From the NCBI GenBank assembly GCA_951799405.1, contig OX637342.1:2418001-2482000 (forward strand): a stretch of 64,000 nt of DNA. Reading direction: 5' to 3'. The DNA is from Agapetus fuscipes. Its lineage: Eukaryota > Arthropoda > Insecta > Trichoptera > Glossosomatidae. How positions within the stretch are numbered: the stretch's first letter is position 1; each line of letters begins with the position of its first letter. Of the stretch, positions 1-10,500 are shown in pieces. The position numbers and the translations under genes are program-made. The notes beneath the pieces were generated by a model, which saw only the letters and a program-made list of their open reading frames with translations, was not told where the DNA came from and did not search any database.

Positions 1-182
1 TGACAAAAATTACTGTTATTTTGAAATTTATAAAAAAAATTCTGCACTGCTTAGGCGCTGGTAATAATATCACGATGGCAGCCATAACAGGCCATTTTCT
101 TGTCTCTGATTGGCTAAATGGGACTTTTATATGATTAATAATATAATCTAATCACAAAAATAACCATTTCATTCAATGTTCA

Positions 183-226
183 TCATCATCATAATTTTGA
201 CAGCCCTAAGCGGACCTTGGCTGAAT
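183..226 (-). mobile_element. LINE-J 3' terminal fragment with ATGATGATG tail
   Basis: On the minus strand this resembles the last ~30 bases of the LINE-J copies at 825 and 18407 (gccaagg..ggctgt, then ATGATGATGA). Only the tail survives. Confidence 0.4.
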
Positions 227-284
227 CCAGGATTATCTTTTACTTTCACCTGGCCATCACTTTTGCTCTCCAGCCACGTAATAT

Positions 285-455
285 ATATTTTTTTAAGAAA
301 GCCTATGCGGGAGACTCCCTAGATTCGAGAGACTCTAAGGGTCTATGACACTTGTTATAGTGCCGCAGAGGTGTTGGTGATGTGGCAGTTGTCAATGTCC
401 GGTTGCAGGGCCGTTAGCTGCGCAGTGCTGTGGTGTGTTGCTGCATCGACGTTAA
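285..455 (-). mobile_element. Family E poly(A)-tailed retroelement copy
   Basis: The left end is a T-rich run followed by a block (gcgggagactccctagatt) that recurs at 28952-29044 and, inverted, at 11060-11178. Read on the minus strand the element ends in poly(A), so it looks like a 5'-truncated retroelement. The body also matches the 11 kb copy (gccctg..ccacatcaccaacacctctg). No coding capacity seen. Confidence 0.55.
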
Positions 456-483
456 CACCGTTCATCCATCGCACTTTTGATCT

Positions 484-815
484 GGTCTCCTACAGCGTTG
501 TGGTACTGAGAGTGTTAGGTGCTTTATGGGGTTGACTTAGTCCATCTTTGTATCTTCAAAGATTCTCCTCAACTCTCACCTGTCTCTTTTGTTATCCAGC
601 TACGTGAATTTGCGTGGACACCGTCCACTTCCTGTAGTTTTGGTATATCTGGTCTCCATTGGTCGTGTTGCACCGAGAATGTTTGGAGTTTTATGGGGTG
701 AGCTTTGTCCATTATTGAATATTCAAAGATTTTCCTTCATTCTCACCTATCCATCTCCTTTTCTCTCCAGTCTGCCTTGCCTGCATCTGCCTTTGTGTAT
801 TCTGTCCATACATCG
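484..815. repeat. Diverged tandem duplication, period about 167 bp
   Basis: Two consecutive units begin with ggtctcc at 484 and 651 and share ordered blocks (gagagtgtt/gagaatgtt, tttatgggg, ttcaaagatt, tctcacct, ttatccag/ctctccag). The copies are clearly diverged. The right flank is split by the small LINE-J insertion at 825. Confidence 0.5.
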
Positions 816-824
816 CATTGTTGG

Positions 825-922
825 GACTGGAGGAGGAAAACGTTGGATAGACAGCGCTGGCAGCGGTTGCTGAGGAAGGCCAAGACCCACCGCGGGTTGT
901 CGTGCCAATGATGATGATGACA
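825..922 (+). mobile_element. LINE-J, 98-bp 5'-truncated insertion
   Basis: This 98-bp piece is almost identical to the last ~100 bases of the LINE-J copy at 18407-18930. It encodes the end of the retrotransposon polyprotein (..DRQRWQRLLRKAKTHRG..) up to the stop, then an ATGATGATGATG tail. It is flanked by a perfect 13-bp target-site duplication, ATCGCATTGTTGG, at 812-824 and 923-935, so both borders are exact. Confidence 0.85.
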
Positions 923-1584
923 ATCGCATTGTTGGCCTTCCTAGTCTTCTTCTAGTGCTGAGAGTGTACGCCAATTAATGGAATTGCCATCATCTATTCT
1001 TTAAAGTTTCTTTCATTAAAAAAACTGGGTCAAACCATGATTGAAGTAGTGCACGCCAGTGTATTAAATTGCTTGAACATTAGCTCCTTAGGCGTGCGTT
1101 GGCGTTGCAGGCTGCTCCCCAACTTCATACTAATTGTTTAGTGCTTTCCAGAAACTTCCCAACTCTGAAGATTAATATACTCGTGCGGTGCATGGCTCCA
1201 CTCTCCAACCTGCGCTTAGCGAGGCTCCGTGGCTTAGCGCTAGAGACCTAATACTCTGTATTTACCAGCCTGGATTAAACTTTAACATCATATCAGCTAA
1301 GCGCAAGATGACTATGCTACTTGCATGAGGATACTTACAAGTAAGTTGGAGACAAAGTCAGTGTAACGCAATTCCCATAGAATTTTCCTTTGACAAGTAA
1401 TCACATCGGTAGATTCAATTTGTTCTTCCCGGTCTTGGCCGTGGTCCATTGTTTTTTTTTTAATTGATTTGTGAAGGGGAATATAATTTACCAACCTTTT
1501 CTGCCTGGCAAGGAACAGGTATTAATATCATCAAGTAATAATTCATTACTATATATTTTAATCAATTTTTAATTAATAATTAAC

Positions 1585-1715
1585 CAATGACATCTGTTGA
1601 ACCAGGATCAAAAGTTATCGTCAAAATATGACCCAATCGGGAATTGAACCACCGTCATTCTATTCTAAATACGCTAAAAAGATCAGCCACTTGACCCTCG
1701 GCCATTGCACTGATG
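1585..1715 (-). mobile_element. SINE3 copy (tRNA-like head)
   Basis: On the minus strand it carries a tRNA-like head starting GGCCGAGGG and a weakened B box (GGTTCAATTCCC), followed by the same body as the copy at 19385 (gaccataac..ggttc..). Diverged. Confidence 0.5.
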
Positions 1716-1856
1716 ATGGTATTTTTTCTCTTGAATCAGATTCTTGTTTTTAATATGTGAACCATTTGTTTAAAGATTATTTCAAGCATCTGAATCCGGT
1801 CGTGGAAGCCAATAAACACCATGTCACAACACTCTTTTTTGTGTTCCTTGTCTTAT

Positions 1857-2077
1857 CTCCTAAGTGCTTGTTTGTTTTATCTCCCACAGAGGTAATTTCA
1901 TATGAGCAACGTTTGTATGTGTACTGGACTTGTGTCTTATGAATGCAGTATGAATGCTAGAAATCGTGTTTTATGTTTTTTTCTTAGCTCATATTGTGTA
2001 GAATGTGATTCGTAAGACAAAGTCATTGAAAGGTAATCTTTTAATAAAATGGCACATCAGCCAAACAAGCACTGGCG
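1857..2077. mobile_element. MITE B2 copy
   Basis: Non-coding element with terminal inverted repeats related to AGTGCTTGTTTG..TTATCTCC and the reverse at 2050-2076 (catcagccaaacaagcactgg). The internal blocks are those of MITE B: gtactgga, ttcttagctca, tgtgtagaatgtgattc. No open reading frame is shared between copies. Confidence 0.65.
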
Positions 2078-2090
2078 AACGTAATCATTT

Positions 2091-2240
2091 GGTATGAGAC
2101 TGACTTCCTAAGCTGTAAAAACATGGTTGACTTTTACCAATTCCACCCCGATTCCAGAGAAAAGCGGCTGGAAGTCCAAGGTTTTTGTTTATGTGAGATT
2201 TTGTGTAGGTATTTTGTATGAAAACATGTGGCATGTGTAG
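2091..2240 (+). mobile_element. Repeat A' copy, partial
   Basis: Recognised by ggtatgagactga, then a CACCCCGATTCCAGAGAAAA block, aagtccaaggttt and acatgtggcatgtgta in the family order. The tail is missing. Confidence 0.55.
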
Positions 2241-2621
2241 TATTAGTTATGATGAATAGATTTTACATTATATTTATAAGTTCAACTTTATTAATTTTTT
2301 GGCTTGTAAGTACGAGTACTAACATAAGTTTGTAATAAGAATAGAAATATTTATACAAAAAAATTCAATCATTAATTTTAATGAGGCTGCTAAAAATTGT
2401 ACAAAGCCTGAAATGAAAGAAAAAATATGTATTGTTGTGTGTTCGGCGGGCAAAGAATGAAATTTCCTCTCAGGTTCATTACCAGCGTATTCAAGAAGCT
2501 ACTGTATTCAGCTAATATGAAACGACAATGTACTTACATCAAGGTATATACAAGTATATTTTTTCTTGAAGGTCAATATATATTACATCAACAAAACTTT
2601 AATGAATTAGTTTCCTTTACT

Positions 2622-2775
2622 TAAAGGTTGGTATAAGTCTGATCATTCAAACCTGATTCACTTTGTCAATTTCCGACGTGTTTCAGAGAAAGTTGGCATG
2701 AATTGCAATCAAGTTAGTGTTCATTTGAGGTTTTTAAGCACACACGCAGCATATGTAAGCGAAAACTTAATTTCA
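2622..2775 (+). mobile_element. Repeat A copy, partial
   Basis: Shows aaaggttggtataagtctga, gattcactttgtcaat, gtttcagagaaagt, gttcatttgagg and gcagcatatgtaagcg in order. It ends against a truncated SINE1. Confidence 0.6.
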
Positions 2776-2789
2776 AACCGACAATAGAA

Positions 2790-2990
2790 GTACCAGCAAG
2801 TCTTACTCAACCATCATAAGAAAAGAGTACCAGCCACCTCGGGAGCTGGGAAACTTTATCTGAAGAGGTTAGTGCAAGGCCGGTCGCCTTACCTATAAAA
2901 ATAAAAATGTGCGATGGCCACATGCAAACTCTCCAGGAATAGCGCGGCAAGAGGTAACACTATGTGTGTAGCTTAGTTGCGTTTTTTTGC
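2790..2990 (+). mobile_element. SINE1, 5'-truncated (tRNA head missing)
   Basis: Contains the SINE1 body: accagcc..cgggagctgggaaa, aaggccgg, cttacctataaaaataaa, ggccacatgc, and the end motif cggcaagaggtaacactat..tgtagcttagttgcg. Confidence 0.7.
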
Positions 2991-3931
2991 GTTGTGTTAT
3001 ATTCATTTGAGCACAAACTTTTTCGTTATTTATCCGACTCTCTCTCGAATCATAAAACCTCGACAAGCCCTCCTCACTTTGAGTCTGTATCTTGGTATAT
3101 TAAGGGTGTCTTCTAGTTGCGCTTTTAGTTCCATAAAAAAAAATCTTAATGACATTCTAATTGGTGTTTAGTGGTGAACGTACTAGAGTGATGCACAACA
3201 AATTACGCGGTTCGATCGCAGTGACAGTTTTATCAGTTGCATATTTAAATGCCTTTCTCGCGAACAGCCAAAAAGGTTTACCAAGCTTCATTGGGTAATT
3301 AAAAAATACATATTATTATGCTGTACAAACTCCTGTAGAGATGAATTACAAGATATTTTATTTAATGCATTTCAAGAACAATAAAAAAATCTTGAAATGC
3401 ATCCACCGCTTAAGTAAGCGTGCGTAAACAATTACATTCTAATTAAAGTTGTATGGTTTAATTAATCTTATGAAAAAGCACGATATGAAATAATTAATAA
3501 ACCTTTTGACTGCCCGAGACTAAATACCTTACGTTAGCTACGCTCTAGACAAGATCAAGCGTCTTATATGTATGGCAGTGCAGCATCACCAAAACAACAG
3601 AAGGAAAAAAAAAACAACTTTTGATTGCCTAAAACGAAATACATATTGTGTTCGATACATAATGTATTACTCGTCTATTGTATTATGGGTAAAACAGTGA
3701 AGTTCCACTAAGAAAACAACTTATTTTTTACTACTTCCTGTTCAACGACGCTACAGTCCACCTCAAGTCTTGGCTCCTTTAACTTTTGCCTCCATCACCG
3801 CCCATCTTTCCTCCGATCTCACAATCTGCAGAAGCTAAGCTGAATCCATTTACACTTCATCTCTCCATATCAGAACGCACTTCCCCGTTCTTCGTCTTTA
3901 TGGAAGACTGATGTCCTAGAAATAAAGATTG

Positions 3932-4066
3932 TCCGGTCAATAGTTCAGTTGTAAGAGTGCTTGTATTCCATGCCGAGAGCTCGTGTTCCTAAAAAAAATA
4001 ATACCGGCAAGGTTTACTGAGCCTTGACCAGAAATGAATACCAGCACCCCAGGCAATTAAGAAATC
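3932..4066 (+). mobile_element. SINE1 with internal deletion
   Basis: The head reads ggtcaatagttcagttg..gagtgcttg..ccatgccgagagctcg, then jumps to ataccggcaaggtttactgagcc and accagcacccc. The B-box region and part of the body are lost. Confidence 0.6.
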
Positions 4067-4075
4067 CTAAGTTTA

Positions 4076-4425
4076 ACACAACCAGACACGTACAAGTTCG
4101 CGCTTGCACGTGCCTCATGTGAGCTTACAACATAAAAACCAATCTCAAATGGACATACACCCTGCAACTCTTGCCGTCCTTCCCTGTAAGGGGTGACATT
4201 GGCAAAGTGAACCATTTTTACAGCATGGGTGGTCAGCCGCATACCAACCTATAAGTCAAGGAACATACACGACAAATTACATTTTTAAATCAATAAATAA
4301 TAATATACATGGACATCAAAAACCTAAAACATAAAACAGATTTCATTTTAATAAACCCTAGCCGCCAACATTACAGATCAACCGCCATTTCTTTCTGTCC
4401 TTACATACTTCTTTCTTTTTTTTAA
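4076..4425 (-). mobile_element. LINE-K 3' end: last codons, 3' UTR and repeat A
   Basis: Read on the minus strand: a short coding remnant (4383-4425; residues CKDRKKWRLIC), about 130 bases of A/T-rich UTR, then the repeat A unit starting TTCCTTGACTTATAGGTTGG at about 4261. The same order is seen at 27515, 39310, 48084 and 56756, so repeat A is part of this LINE's 3' end. The (GATTA)n tail is missing; a truncated SINE1 abuts it. Confidence 0.7.
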
Positions 4426-4429
4426 ATAA

Positions 4430-5325
4430 ACAGGTAAAAATAAACAGGTTCCACTCCCAACGTGTGATCCTTTCGGGGAAAACGCGGTAAAAAGTTACAT
4501 TATAAACACAAGAACTCTATAATTATGATATGCTTCAGTTTTATAAAAAGGTAAAATAAAGTACTTTATTATATTTTCGGCTAATGTATGTACAGCAACA
4601 AATGAAGTTCTGAACATCTGAAGTTCTAGACTCTAGAAAACACTGACAGTTAAAAAATGTTGTTCTTTATTTTAATGAGCTTATTTTCTTTCACACGTGT
4701 TTACTAATATTTTCAAAATTTGTATCCATCTCATGTACTCTTTGTTATCTTTGGCTGCGAGACTGGCTGGTAGAGAAAGAGTTAAAAAATCTTTCTATAC
4801 AATTATCTAAAGATCTTCTGGTTACCTTTTTCTTACAGAACATCGTTCTGTTTTATAAACTGTAATTTCTTGGGTATATTCGTATGTAGAGAATGTTCGA
4901 CACAAATTCCCATGTACGCAGCAACTATCTCCCAAGGATCTTGGCTTATTTATCGGAGCCATCGGGGTATTTTTCTCTTAATAGCCCGAGATAAAGTATG
5001 CTGTGTCGTCTATGTACAAAAAATAAAAATGTTTTGTGTGGAAGCTCCCATGTATGTCGGACAAACTCTGATACGAAGTTATTTTCTTAATTAAAAGTAG
5101 AATAAATTCTTGGATGTAAGCGTTAATTAATCATGAAATTAAAATCTACTTTTTTTATTTTAAGTTTTTTTTTCATTACTCTTTGGGGTCATTTTAACAA
5201 GATTTTCAGTGATGAACTTTTCAATATTCTGCCATGATACAAAAATGGAATACATGTTTAATTGGTCCATTGTACAAAAGTTTTCATCTTAACAATTAAG
5301 GAATTTTTGTACCTAATGTAGACGT
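4430..5325. other. Stretch with nothing recognised
   Basis: A/T-rich. The 74-codon frame at 4870-5094 has no recognisable domain or codon signal and I do not treat it as a gene. Confidence 0.4.
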
Positions 5326-5330
5326 ATTAG

Positions 5331-5535
5331 GTCTAATCTAATCTTAGTTGCAAAGATATGTTACATTGGAGATTCACATTATATGCATTATCACAAGCAG
5401 ACACATACAAGTTCGCGCTTGCACATGCCGCATGTGAACCTACAACATAAAAAACAAATCTCAAATGGGCATACACCCTGCAACTGTTCATCCCTTTCCC
5501 TGAAACAGGGGTGACATTGGTAACGTGAAAAAAAT
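5331..5535 (-). mobile_element. Repeat A copy
   Basis: Minus-strand copy with tail units (taatctaatct) at its left end, then gttgcaaagatatgttac, agttcgcgcttgcacatgccgcatgtgaacc, caccctgcaactg and cctgaaacaggggtgacattgg. It stops before the CCTTGACTTATAGG start. Confidence 0.7.
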
Positions 5536-5739
5536 ATTATTCCAAGATCGATCTTATAAATCAGTATAATAAATATTAGAAAGCTCCAATTTTAGAAAGC
5601 TTACAGGTATGCTTACAATCTCAAAGCTCAACCAATAACCAATTTAAAATTATTCTTGCTACACACATAGGCATTCGCAAAGTGAAGTTTTTGTTATTGC
5701 TTAATTGTCACAGTTTATTCCATCAAGGAGTGCTAATTC

Positions 5740-6020
5740 ATCTTTGTATTGGATCTTGCATCTTCCTCACATCTACGACCGGAAAGGCGTCAGTTCTTCG
5801 GTAGGTATGCAAAAATGGCGAGCAATTACGAGATAATGTTCCCCTCGCACATCCACCACGACCATCACTGCCCAGTTGGTGGATAACAAGGAGTGTAGGG
5901 CGCACAGGCCGGCGCATTAGCCAGCATTAAAGTGATATCGCGCATTCGCACCGCGGGGAAATTGCACCTTTGCAGCGTTTCCGTTGCGGACGTGGCGGAC
6001 AAGCCAGAGCTGGATATCGA
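5740..6020. other. GC-rich unique-looking island
   Basis: Markedly richer in G+C and CpG than its surroundings and free of the repeat families. The longest frame ends at a TAA near 6022 and is about 40 codons, too short to call. Candidates are an old regulatory element, an exon remnant, or a single-copy repeat I cannot name. Confidence 0.3.
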
Positions 6021-6111
6021 GTAAACAGTACCTTATTGCTAAATAACGTCATTTAAAATCAGTTCACCTTGTTTAAGTTGTATGAGGTAGAAGGAGGAAA
6101 AAAACCCAAAG

Positions 6112-6225
6112 CCTTTACTTATGGGTTGGTATGAGACTGATCACTCATATTGTAAAAATGATTCACTTGTCGATGTCACCCCTGATCCAGGAAAGGTCGA
6201 CAAAAGGTGCACAGGGTCTGAGCTT
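6112..6225 (+). mobile_element. Repeat A copy, 3'-truncated
   Basis: Starts cttatgggttggtatgagactga, then attgtaaaaatgattcac, gatgtcacccctgatccagg. It ends inside the unit. Confidence 0.6.
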
Positions 6226-6335
6226 TTATTATCAGCTATTTAGAGCGCATAGCATGGGTCGCTCCATTTCTTACTCGTTTCCCTTCATGTACTGACTTTT
6301 ACTTAAATGTGTACGTATTTTATCATATTACATAT

Positions 6336-6591
6336 CGCTTCCCCAGTTCTTGTTTGACGTATACGCCAATCTTGTCAAATATGACTTTTTCATGCAGTTG
6401 TCTTATGAATCAAATTCTACACAATCTGAGCTAAGAAAAACCGTAAAACTCGATAATTTGAAAGTTCTTTTAAATATTTTTTAAATAAATTTCTTATTTT
6501 CATAAGACACATTGGGTCCAGTACACATGCAAACATTGCTCATGTAAAATTTTCTCAATGGCGTATACGGTAAACAAAAACTAAGGCAGCG
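6336..6591. mobile_element. MITE B, full length
   Basis: 256-bp non-coding element with inverted ends: CGCTTCCCCAGTTCTTGTTT at left and, inverted, a CGCTGCCTTAGTTTTTGTTT-like end at right. Internal blocks include gacttttt, cacaatctgagctaagaaaaac and gtccagtacacatgcaaacattgctcatg. A 4-bp duplication ATAT lies at 6332-6335 and 6592-6595. It encodes nothing, so it depends on a transposase from elsewhere. Confidence 0.85.
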
Positions 6592-6866
6592 ATATATCAA
6601 AGGTTTATGAAGACTGAAAAAAATATCGCAAGATAAAGAAATATAAGTCCCGTGTTTTTATTCACAATCCAGTTCACTCTTGATTCTCTGGGTGAAACGT
6701 GGTCCCTCATTATGTCTGATATTTGATGTAACAACGCATAATGAGTGTGTGCACACTCGGCCCTTCATGAATAACATACACGAATACCGGGCCGGATAAC
6801 GCATCTCGAATACCGGCCCGGATAAGGAGAGGATTCGAGCTAAAGACAGCTGATTGGTGCAAACAG

Positions 6867-7559
6867 GTGAGTAGCACATTTTGGAATACCTACACTTCAA
6901 AATTGCTAACTGTGGGCCGAGTGCAGCATCGGATGGGAGTAGTTATGTCAGGAGTGCCATTGGGGAACACAAGGGAGTTTGTCTACCTTGGCAGTAAAAT
7001 AACGTGGGACGGACGGTCAAAGAGCGACATCGACAGCCGTATACACCAGGCTAGACTTGCATTTAATAAAAAAGCAAAAATAATAGAATCAAACAACATA
7101 GACCTGAAACTGAGACTACTCCTCATCAAAACATATGTATGGAGTATTTTGATGTACGGCTGCGAGACATGGTGCCTATCCAAAAGGGATAAACGAAGAC
7201 TAGAGGCTTTCGAGATGTGGTCGTATAGAAGGCTTCTAGGAATTTCCTGGAGAGACCACACCACAAATGAGGAGGTTCTCCAAAGAATCCAAGGAGGAAG
7301 GCACCTGCTCAGGACTTTGTCCGAAAGGCGTGCAAGATGGATCGGCCATGTAATACGGCAAGAAGGTCTCTTGCATGCCATAATGGAGGGGATGACCGAG
7401 GGAACCAACTCTAGGGGACGCCCACGCCAAGAGTACCTGGAGGACCTGCTGGTGGACGTGCGCTGCTCAACATATGCAGAGCTTAAAAGAGCCGCACAAG
7501 ACAGGGAGGAATGGAGATCAAGAGTACAAGATATTGCTGCAAACCAATCCCAGGATTGA
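6867..7559 (+). pseudogene. LINE-L reverse-transcriptase C-terminal region (5'-truncated retrotransposon)
   Basis: A 230-codon open frame encoding the carboxy-terminal part of a non-LTR retrotransposon polyprotein of the endonuclease-reverse transcriptase (RTE-like) type. Seen directly: EFVYLGSKITWDGRS (about residues 37-51), KLRLLLIKTYVWSILMYGCE (about 81-100), LEAFEMWSYRRLLGISWRD, and RRARWIGHVIRQEGL near residues 154-168, all in the order usual for the thumb/connector region after the polymerase palm. The catalytic palm motif and the endonuclease domain are absent, so this copy cannot reverse transcribe. The annotated ATG lies in non-LINE sequence; homology begins about residue 19. Just after the stop comes a short AGAAGAAGAAGAG tail, the usual simple-repeat 3' end. 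The uninterrupted frame suggests a fairly recent insertion, but a family search would be needed to name the clade. Confidence 0.85.
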
Positions 7560-7578
7560 AACAGAAGAAGAAGAGACA
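7560..7578 (+). repeat. LINE-L simple-repeat tail
   Basis: GAA-type tail (cagaagaagaagag) directly after the LINE-L stop codon. The same tail type ends the fragments at 8886, 28490 and 49820 on the opposite strand. Confidence 0.6.
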
Positions 7579-7900
7579 CTCGTAAAATGTTACGATGGGT
7601 GGTTATACTAAAAGGCGTCGAATCGATCATTTGGAGGTGTTATTTGATTCTTGGCGATGTGATTATTTTTGCCAAGATAGCAATGTATTGGAAAGATAAG
7701 TGCAGATAATGGTGATGATGATGATAGTCATCAATGCTGAGGATTTTGTATTGATTGTGTGCACCGAAAAATTGCATTGAAAAATCTTTATTTAAAGCTT
7801 CTATAAGCATTAATTTTGCCAACATAGTGTGTCTGATTTTGAGATATTTTATTGATTTGCTGAGGAACTCCTTAAATTCTTATGGAAATTTGATTAAAAG

Positions 7901-8200
7901 GCAACCAAGCTACACGTATAGTGAAACTTCTTGCCACATTGTCCTCAAAGGGTTTCGCATCTGACAAGTGGAGCCTATTTATTTTTATAGGTAAGGGAGG
8001 CGTGCTTACGTCAACCCCATCAGTTGAAGTGGGAGTTTTCCAGCTTCCGAGGAGGCTGGTATTTATTTGTTGTGAAGGCTGAGTAAGCCTTGCCGGACAC
8101 CTTAAAGTAAAATTATTTCTGACACCCTCGGTGGAATTCGAGCCCGAGCTCTCGGCATGGAATGCAAGCACCCTACCAACTGAACTATCGACCGGACGCA
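7901..8200 (-). mobile_element. SINE1, near full length
   Basis: On the minus strand: tRNA-like head (ggtcgatagttcagttgg with A box, gggctcgaattccacc as B box), trait block gtgtcagaaat, the body ggaagctggaaaactcccac, cttacctataaaaataaa, and the end ggcaagaag..actatacgtgtagcttgg. Good reference copy for the family. Confidence 0.8.
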
Positions 8201-8224
8201 CGGTTAGCTTATAAAAAATCAAGC

Positions 8225-8885
8225 ATGAAATCAGTCCACAATAAATCTAGTGACTATAACGAACGCTACGGACCAGTAATAAGCTGGTGACAAAAATAAA
8301 ACAAATAATTACCCTGGACCGGTACCAAACTAGACAATTGCATCTTGCTTTCGAATCCGAGGTTTTATTACCGAAATATATTCTAAGAATTAGGGAATAG
8401 AACACTTCGGGTCTCTTTGACATAAAAGAGACACGTCTCCCGATGACATTGGTAACGAGTCTCTTGACTACGGTAAGTAAAGTGTTTTTGGTCAATTGCA
8501 AACAAAATGTCTATAAATAAACCTTATTTTAATACTGCAAGTAGACTTAAAAATAATATTGAAGATTAAGACAAAAAAAATTTCACATGTACCTATATCT
8601 CTTCAAAATGACAAATTTCTTTTTATCGTACAAAAAAAACTTGCACGCTAAAACATTTTCCAGATAAGACACATTGTGGAGATATGACCTTCAACTTTTT
8701 TGCGTCTACTATCGCAAATACAAGAAAAAACACAAAACTAGTTTCAATGGAAAACTCTCTTATCATTTCAAAGCTGCCATGCCGTCTACCAAAAAAATAA
8801 CATGTCTTTGGGCGTCATCAAAAAACGTTTTTCATACTGAAAAAATAAGAAATTTCATTTTTTCGATGGTTTTTTTGTTTCTATA
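8225..8885. other. Stretch with nothing recognised
   Basis: A/T-rich, with a small inverted motif agagacacgtctc near 8423 that recurs near 60868. No repeat family or coding signal identified. Confidence 0.35.
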
Positions 8886-8956
8886 AAGCGTCTTCTTCTT
8901 CTTATGTTTCTATCCTAGGATTGGCTTGTAATATTCATCCATCGTCTTCGCTATTA
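8886..8956 (-). mobile_element. LINE-L 3' terminal fragment
   Basis: Minus strand reads ..caagccaatcctaggatagaaac..aagaagaagaagacgc, matching the end of LINE-L at 7535-7578 (caaaccaatcccaggattgaaac..gaagaagaag). Only about 55 bases of homology remain. MITE B abuts it. Confidence 0.6.
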
Positions 8957-9211
8957 CTCTCCTTCAGTTCTTGTTTATCGTATACGCCAATCTTGTCAAA
9001 TATGACTTTTTCATGCAGTTGTCTTATGAATCAAATTCAACACAATCTGAGCTAAGAAAAACCGTTAAACTCGATAATGTTAGAGTTCTTTCACATGTTT
9101 TTTAAATAAATTTCTTGTTTTCATAAGACACATTGGTCCAGTACACATGCAAACATTGCTCATGTAAAATTTTCTCAATGGCGTATACGATAAACAAGAA
9201 CTGAGGCAGCG
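8957..9211. mobile_element. MITE B, full length
   Basis: Very similar to the copy at 6336, including the rarer GTATACGCCAATCTTGTCAA variant just inside the left end. A 4-bp duplication ATTA lies at 8953-8956 and 9212-9215. Confidence 0.8.
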
Positions 9212-9215
9212 ATTA

Positions 9216-9345
9216 GTCGATATCTCAGTTAGTAGAGTGCTTGCATTCCATGTCGTGAGTTCGGGTTCGCATCCCATTGAGTGTGTCAGAAATGGTTTCC
9301 CTTTTTTGTGTTTATTTCAAACCTCAAAATAAAATACCGGCAAGG
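9216..9345 (+). mobile_element. SINE1, 3'-truncated
   Basis: Head gtcgatatctcagttagtagagtgcttgcatt, B-box region gggttcgcatccc, tgtcagaaat, gtgtttatttcaaacct and ataccggcaaggttt. The rest of the body is lost. Confidence 0.75.
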
Positions 9346-9349
9346 TTTG

Positions 9350-9400
9350 GTCACTGCTCGGCTTGCAAAGATATGTTAAATAACGCAAACAGACACGTGT
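9350..9400 (-). mobile_element. Repeat A tail fragment
   Basis: About 50 bases: cttgcaaagatatgttaaat..aacagacacgtg, the tail-proximal part of repeat A on the minus strand. Confidence 0.45.
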
Positions 9401-9407
9401 AATTGGC

Positions 9408-9500
9408 TATTTTGATAGTGACGACTAAGCATGCGATAAGCTCTTGAGGTATGATTTACACAAAAACAACCCTTACCAAATAAATCATCTTTATACATTT
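9408..9500 (+). mobile_element. SINE2 3' fragment
   Basis: Matches the end of the full SINE2 copy at 48733: gacgac..aagctcttgaggtatgat..acacaaaaaca..accaaataaatcatc. Confidence 0.6.
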
Positions 9501-10000
9501 ATTTTAATTTATTTCACACATTTTTTTATGTTCACGATCAGATTCATAAAATAAAGTATTCATGTTTATATGGGGATTTAGATGGGGTATCCCGCCCAAA
9601 ATAAAAAGAAAAGCAGAAATTAAAAATACGATGACTGAATGATATTTAAGAAGTATGCAAAGACCGAAATATATAAAGCACTTTTAACCTTCGCAAATTA
9701 CAATATACTTATAGCGAAAATTGCAATGCCATTGTGCGCCCCTTTTGTATGCTCTTTGTATCAGAATTTATTTAGTACCCATGATTTCACTGCGCACTAA
9801 CTTCTGTATGGCTCCTCCATTCAGGGTGCTCAGAGCCTCCATTGAAACTTTATTTATTTCATCAATAAATAACAGACCTGTAAGGACTTGTTTTTAAGGC
9901 TATCCATCCACTTTGTGTACATAGCGAATAATGGACTAAGTGTTAAATTTTTTAAGCAAATATTTTTTCACTGTATGAGTATGAGAACCACACATTTATG
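9500..10000. other. Stretch with nothing recognised
   Basis: No known family or coding signal; A/T-rich. Confidence 0.35.
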
Positions 10001-10228
10001 ACTATAAAGCTGACCACTTGAATTGTTAGAAAAAGGTGCACTTTGTCAATGTCACCCCTGTTTCAGGGAAATTGCCAAGAGTTGTTGCATTTGAGATTTG
10101 GGTTTGTATATTGTCGTGTCACATGCGGCATGTGTAAGCGCAAACTTATACCTACATGTCTATTTATGGAAATGCATTGAATATGAATCTTAATTAATGT
10201 GATATATCTTTGCAAATTAGACTATAGA
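10001..10228 (+). mobile_element. Repeat A copy
   Basis: Ordered blocks: aaagctgaccac, gtgcactttgtcaatgtcaccc, ctgtttcagggaaattg, tgagatttgggttt, cacatgcggcatgtgtaagcgc, atgcattgaatatgaatctt and the tail start tgcaaattagactatagat. Confidence 0.75.
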
Positions 10229-10431
10229 TCCGTTCTGCAGTAAATAAGGTGTTAAACTTGCATTTAGAACTGAGTTGCAATTTACTTTGGGTCATGTATT
10301 TTTTCATATAAAGTTGTTTTTTTAATGATTGTTTCCAATCAACATATGAACGAAATATTTTTTACTTAGAGAAACTTTTATCATGTAAAGTTGCAAAGAT
10401 ATATATAAACATTTAAGATGTTACTTGTTTG

Positions 10432-10500
10432 CTTCACCGTCAATCGAATCCAAAACCTCTCAATTACGCGTCAACCACTAGACTACTGAAAGGTCTACAG
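10432..10500 (-). mobile_element. SINE2 head fragment
   Basis: Minus strand shows ctagtggttgacgcgtaattgagagg and a B-box-like ggattcgattg. Short and diverged. Confidence 0.4.

Noticed and set aside
6983..7630. 215-codon minus-strand frame over LINE-L
   Set aside because: Antisense shadow of the reverse-transcriptase frame, which has clear motifs on the plus strand.
8160..8200. tRNA gene (A and B boxes)
   Set aside because: The tRNA-like heads at 7901, 9216, 20109, 21452, 48733 and elsewhere are followed by SINE bodies and do not fold into complete cloverleaves with paired acceptor stems.
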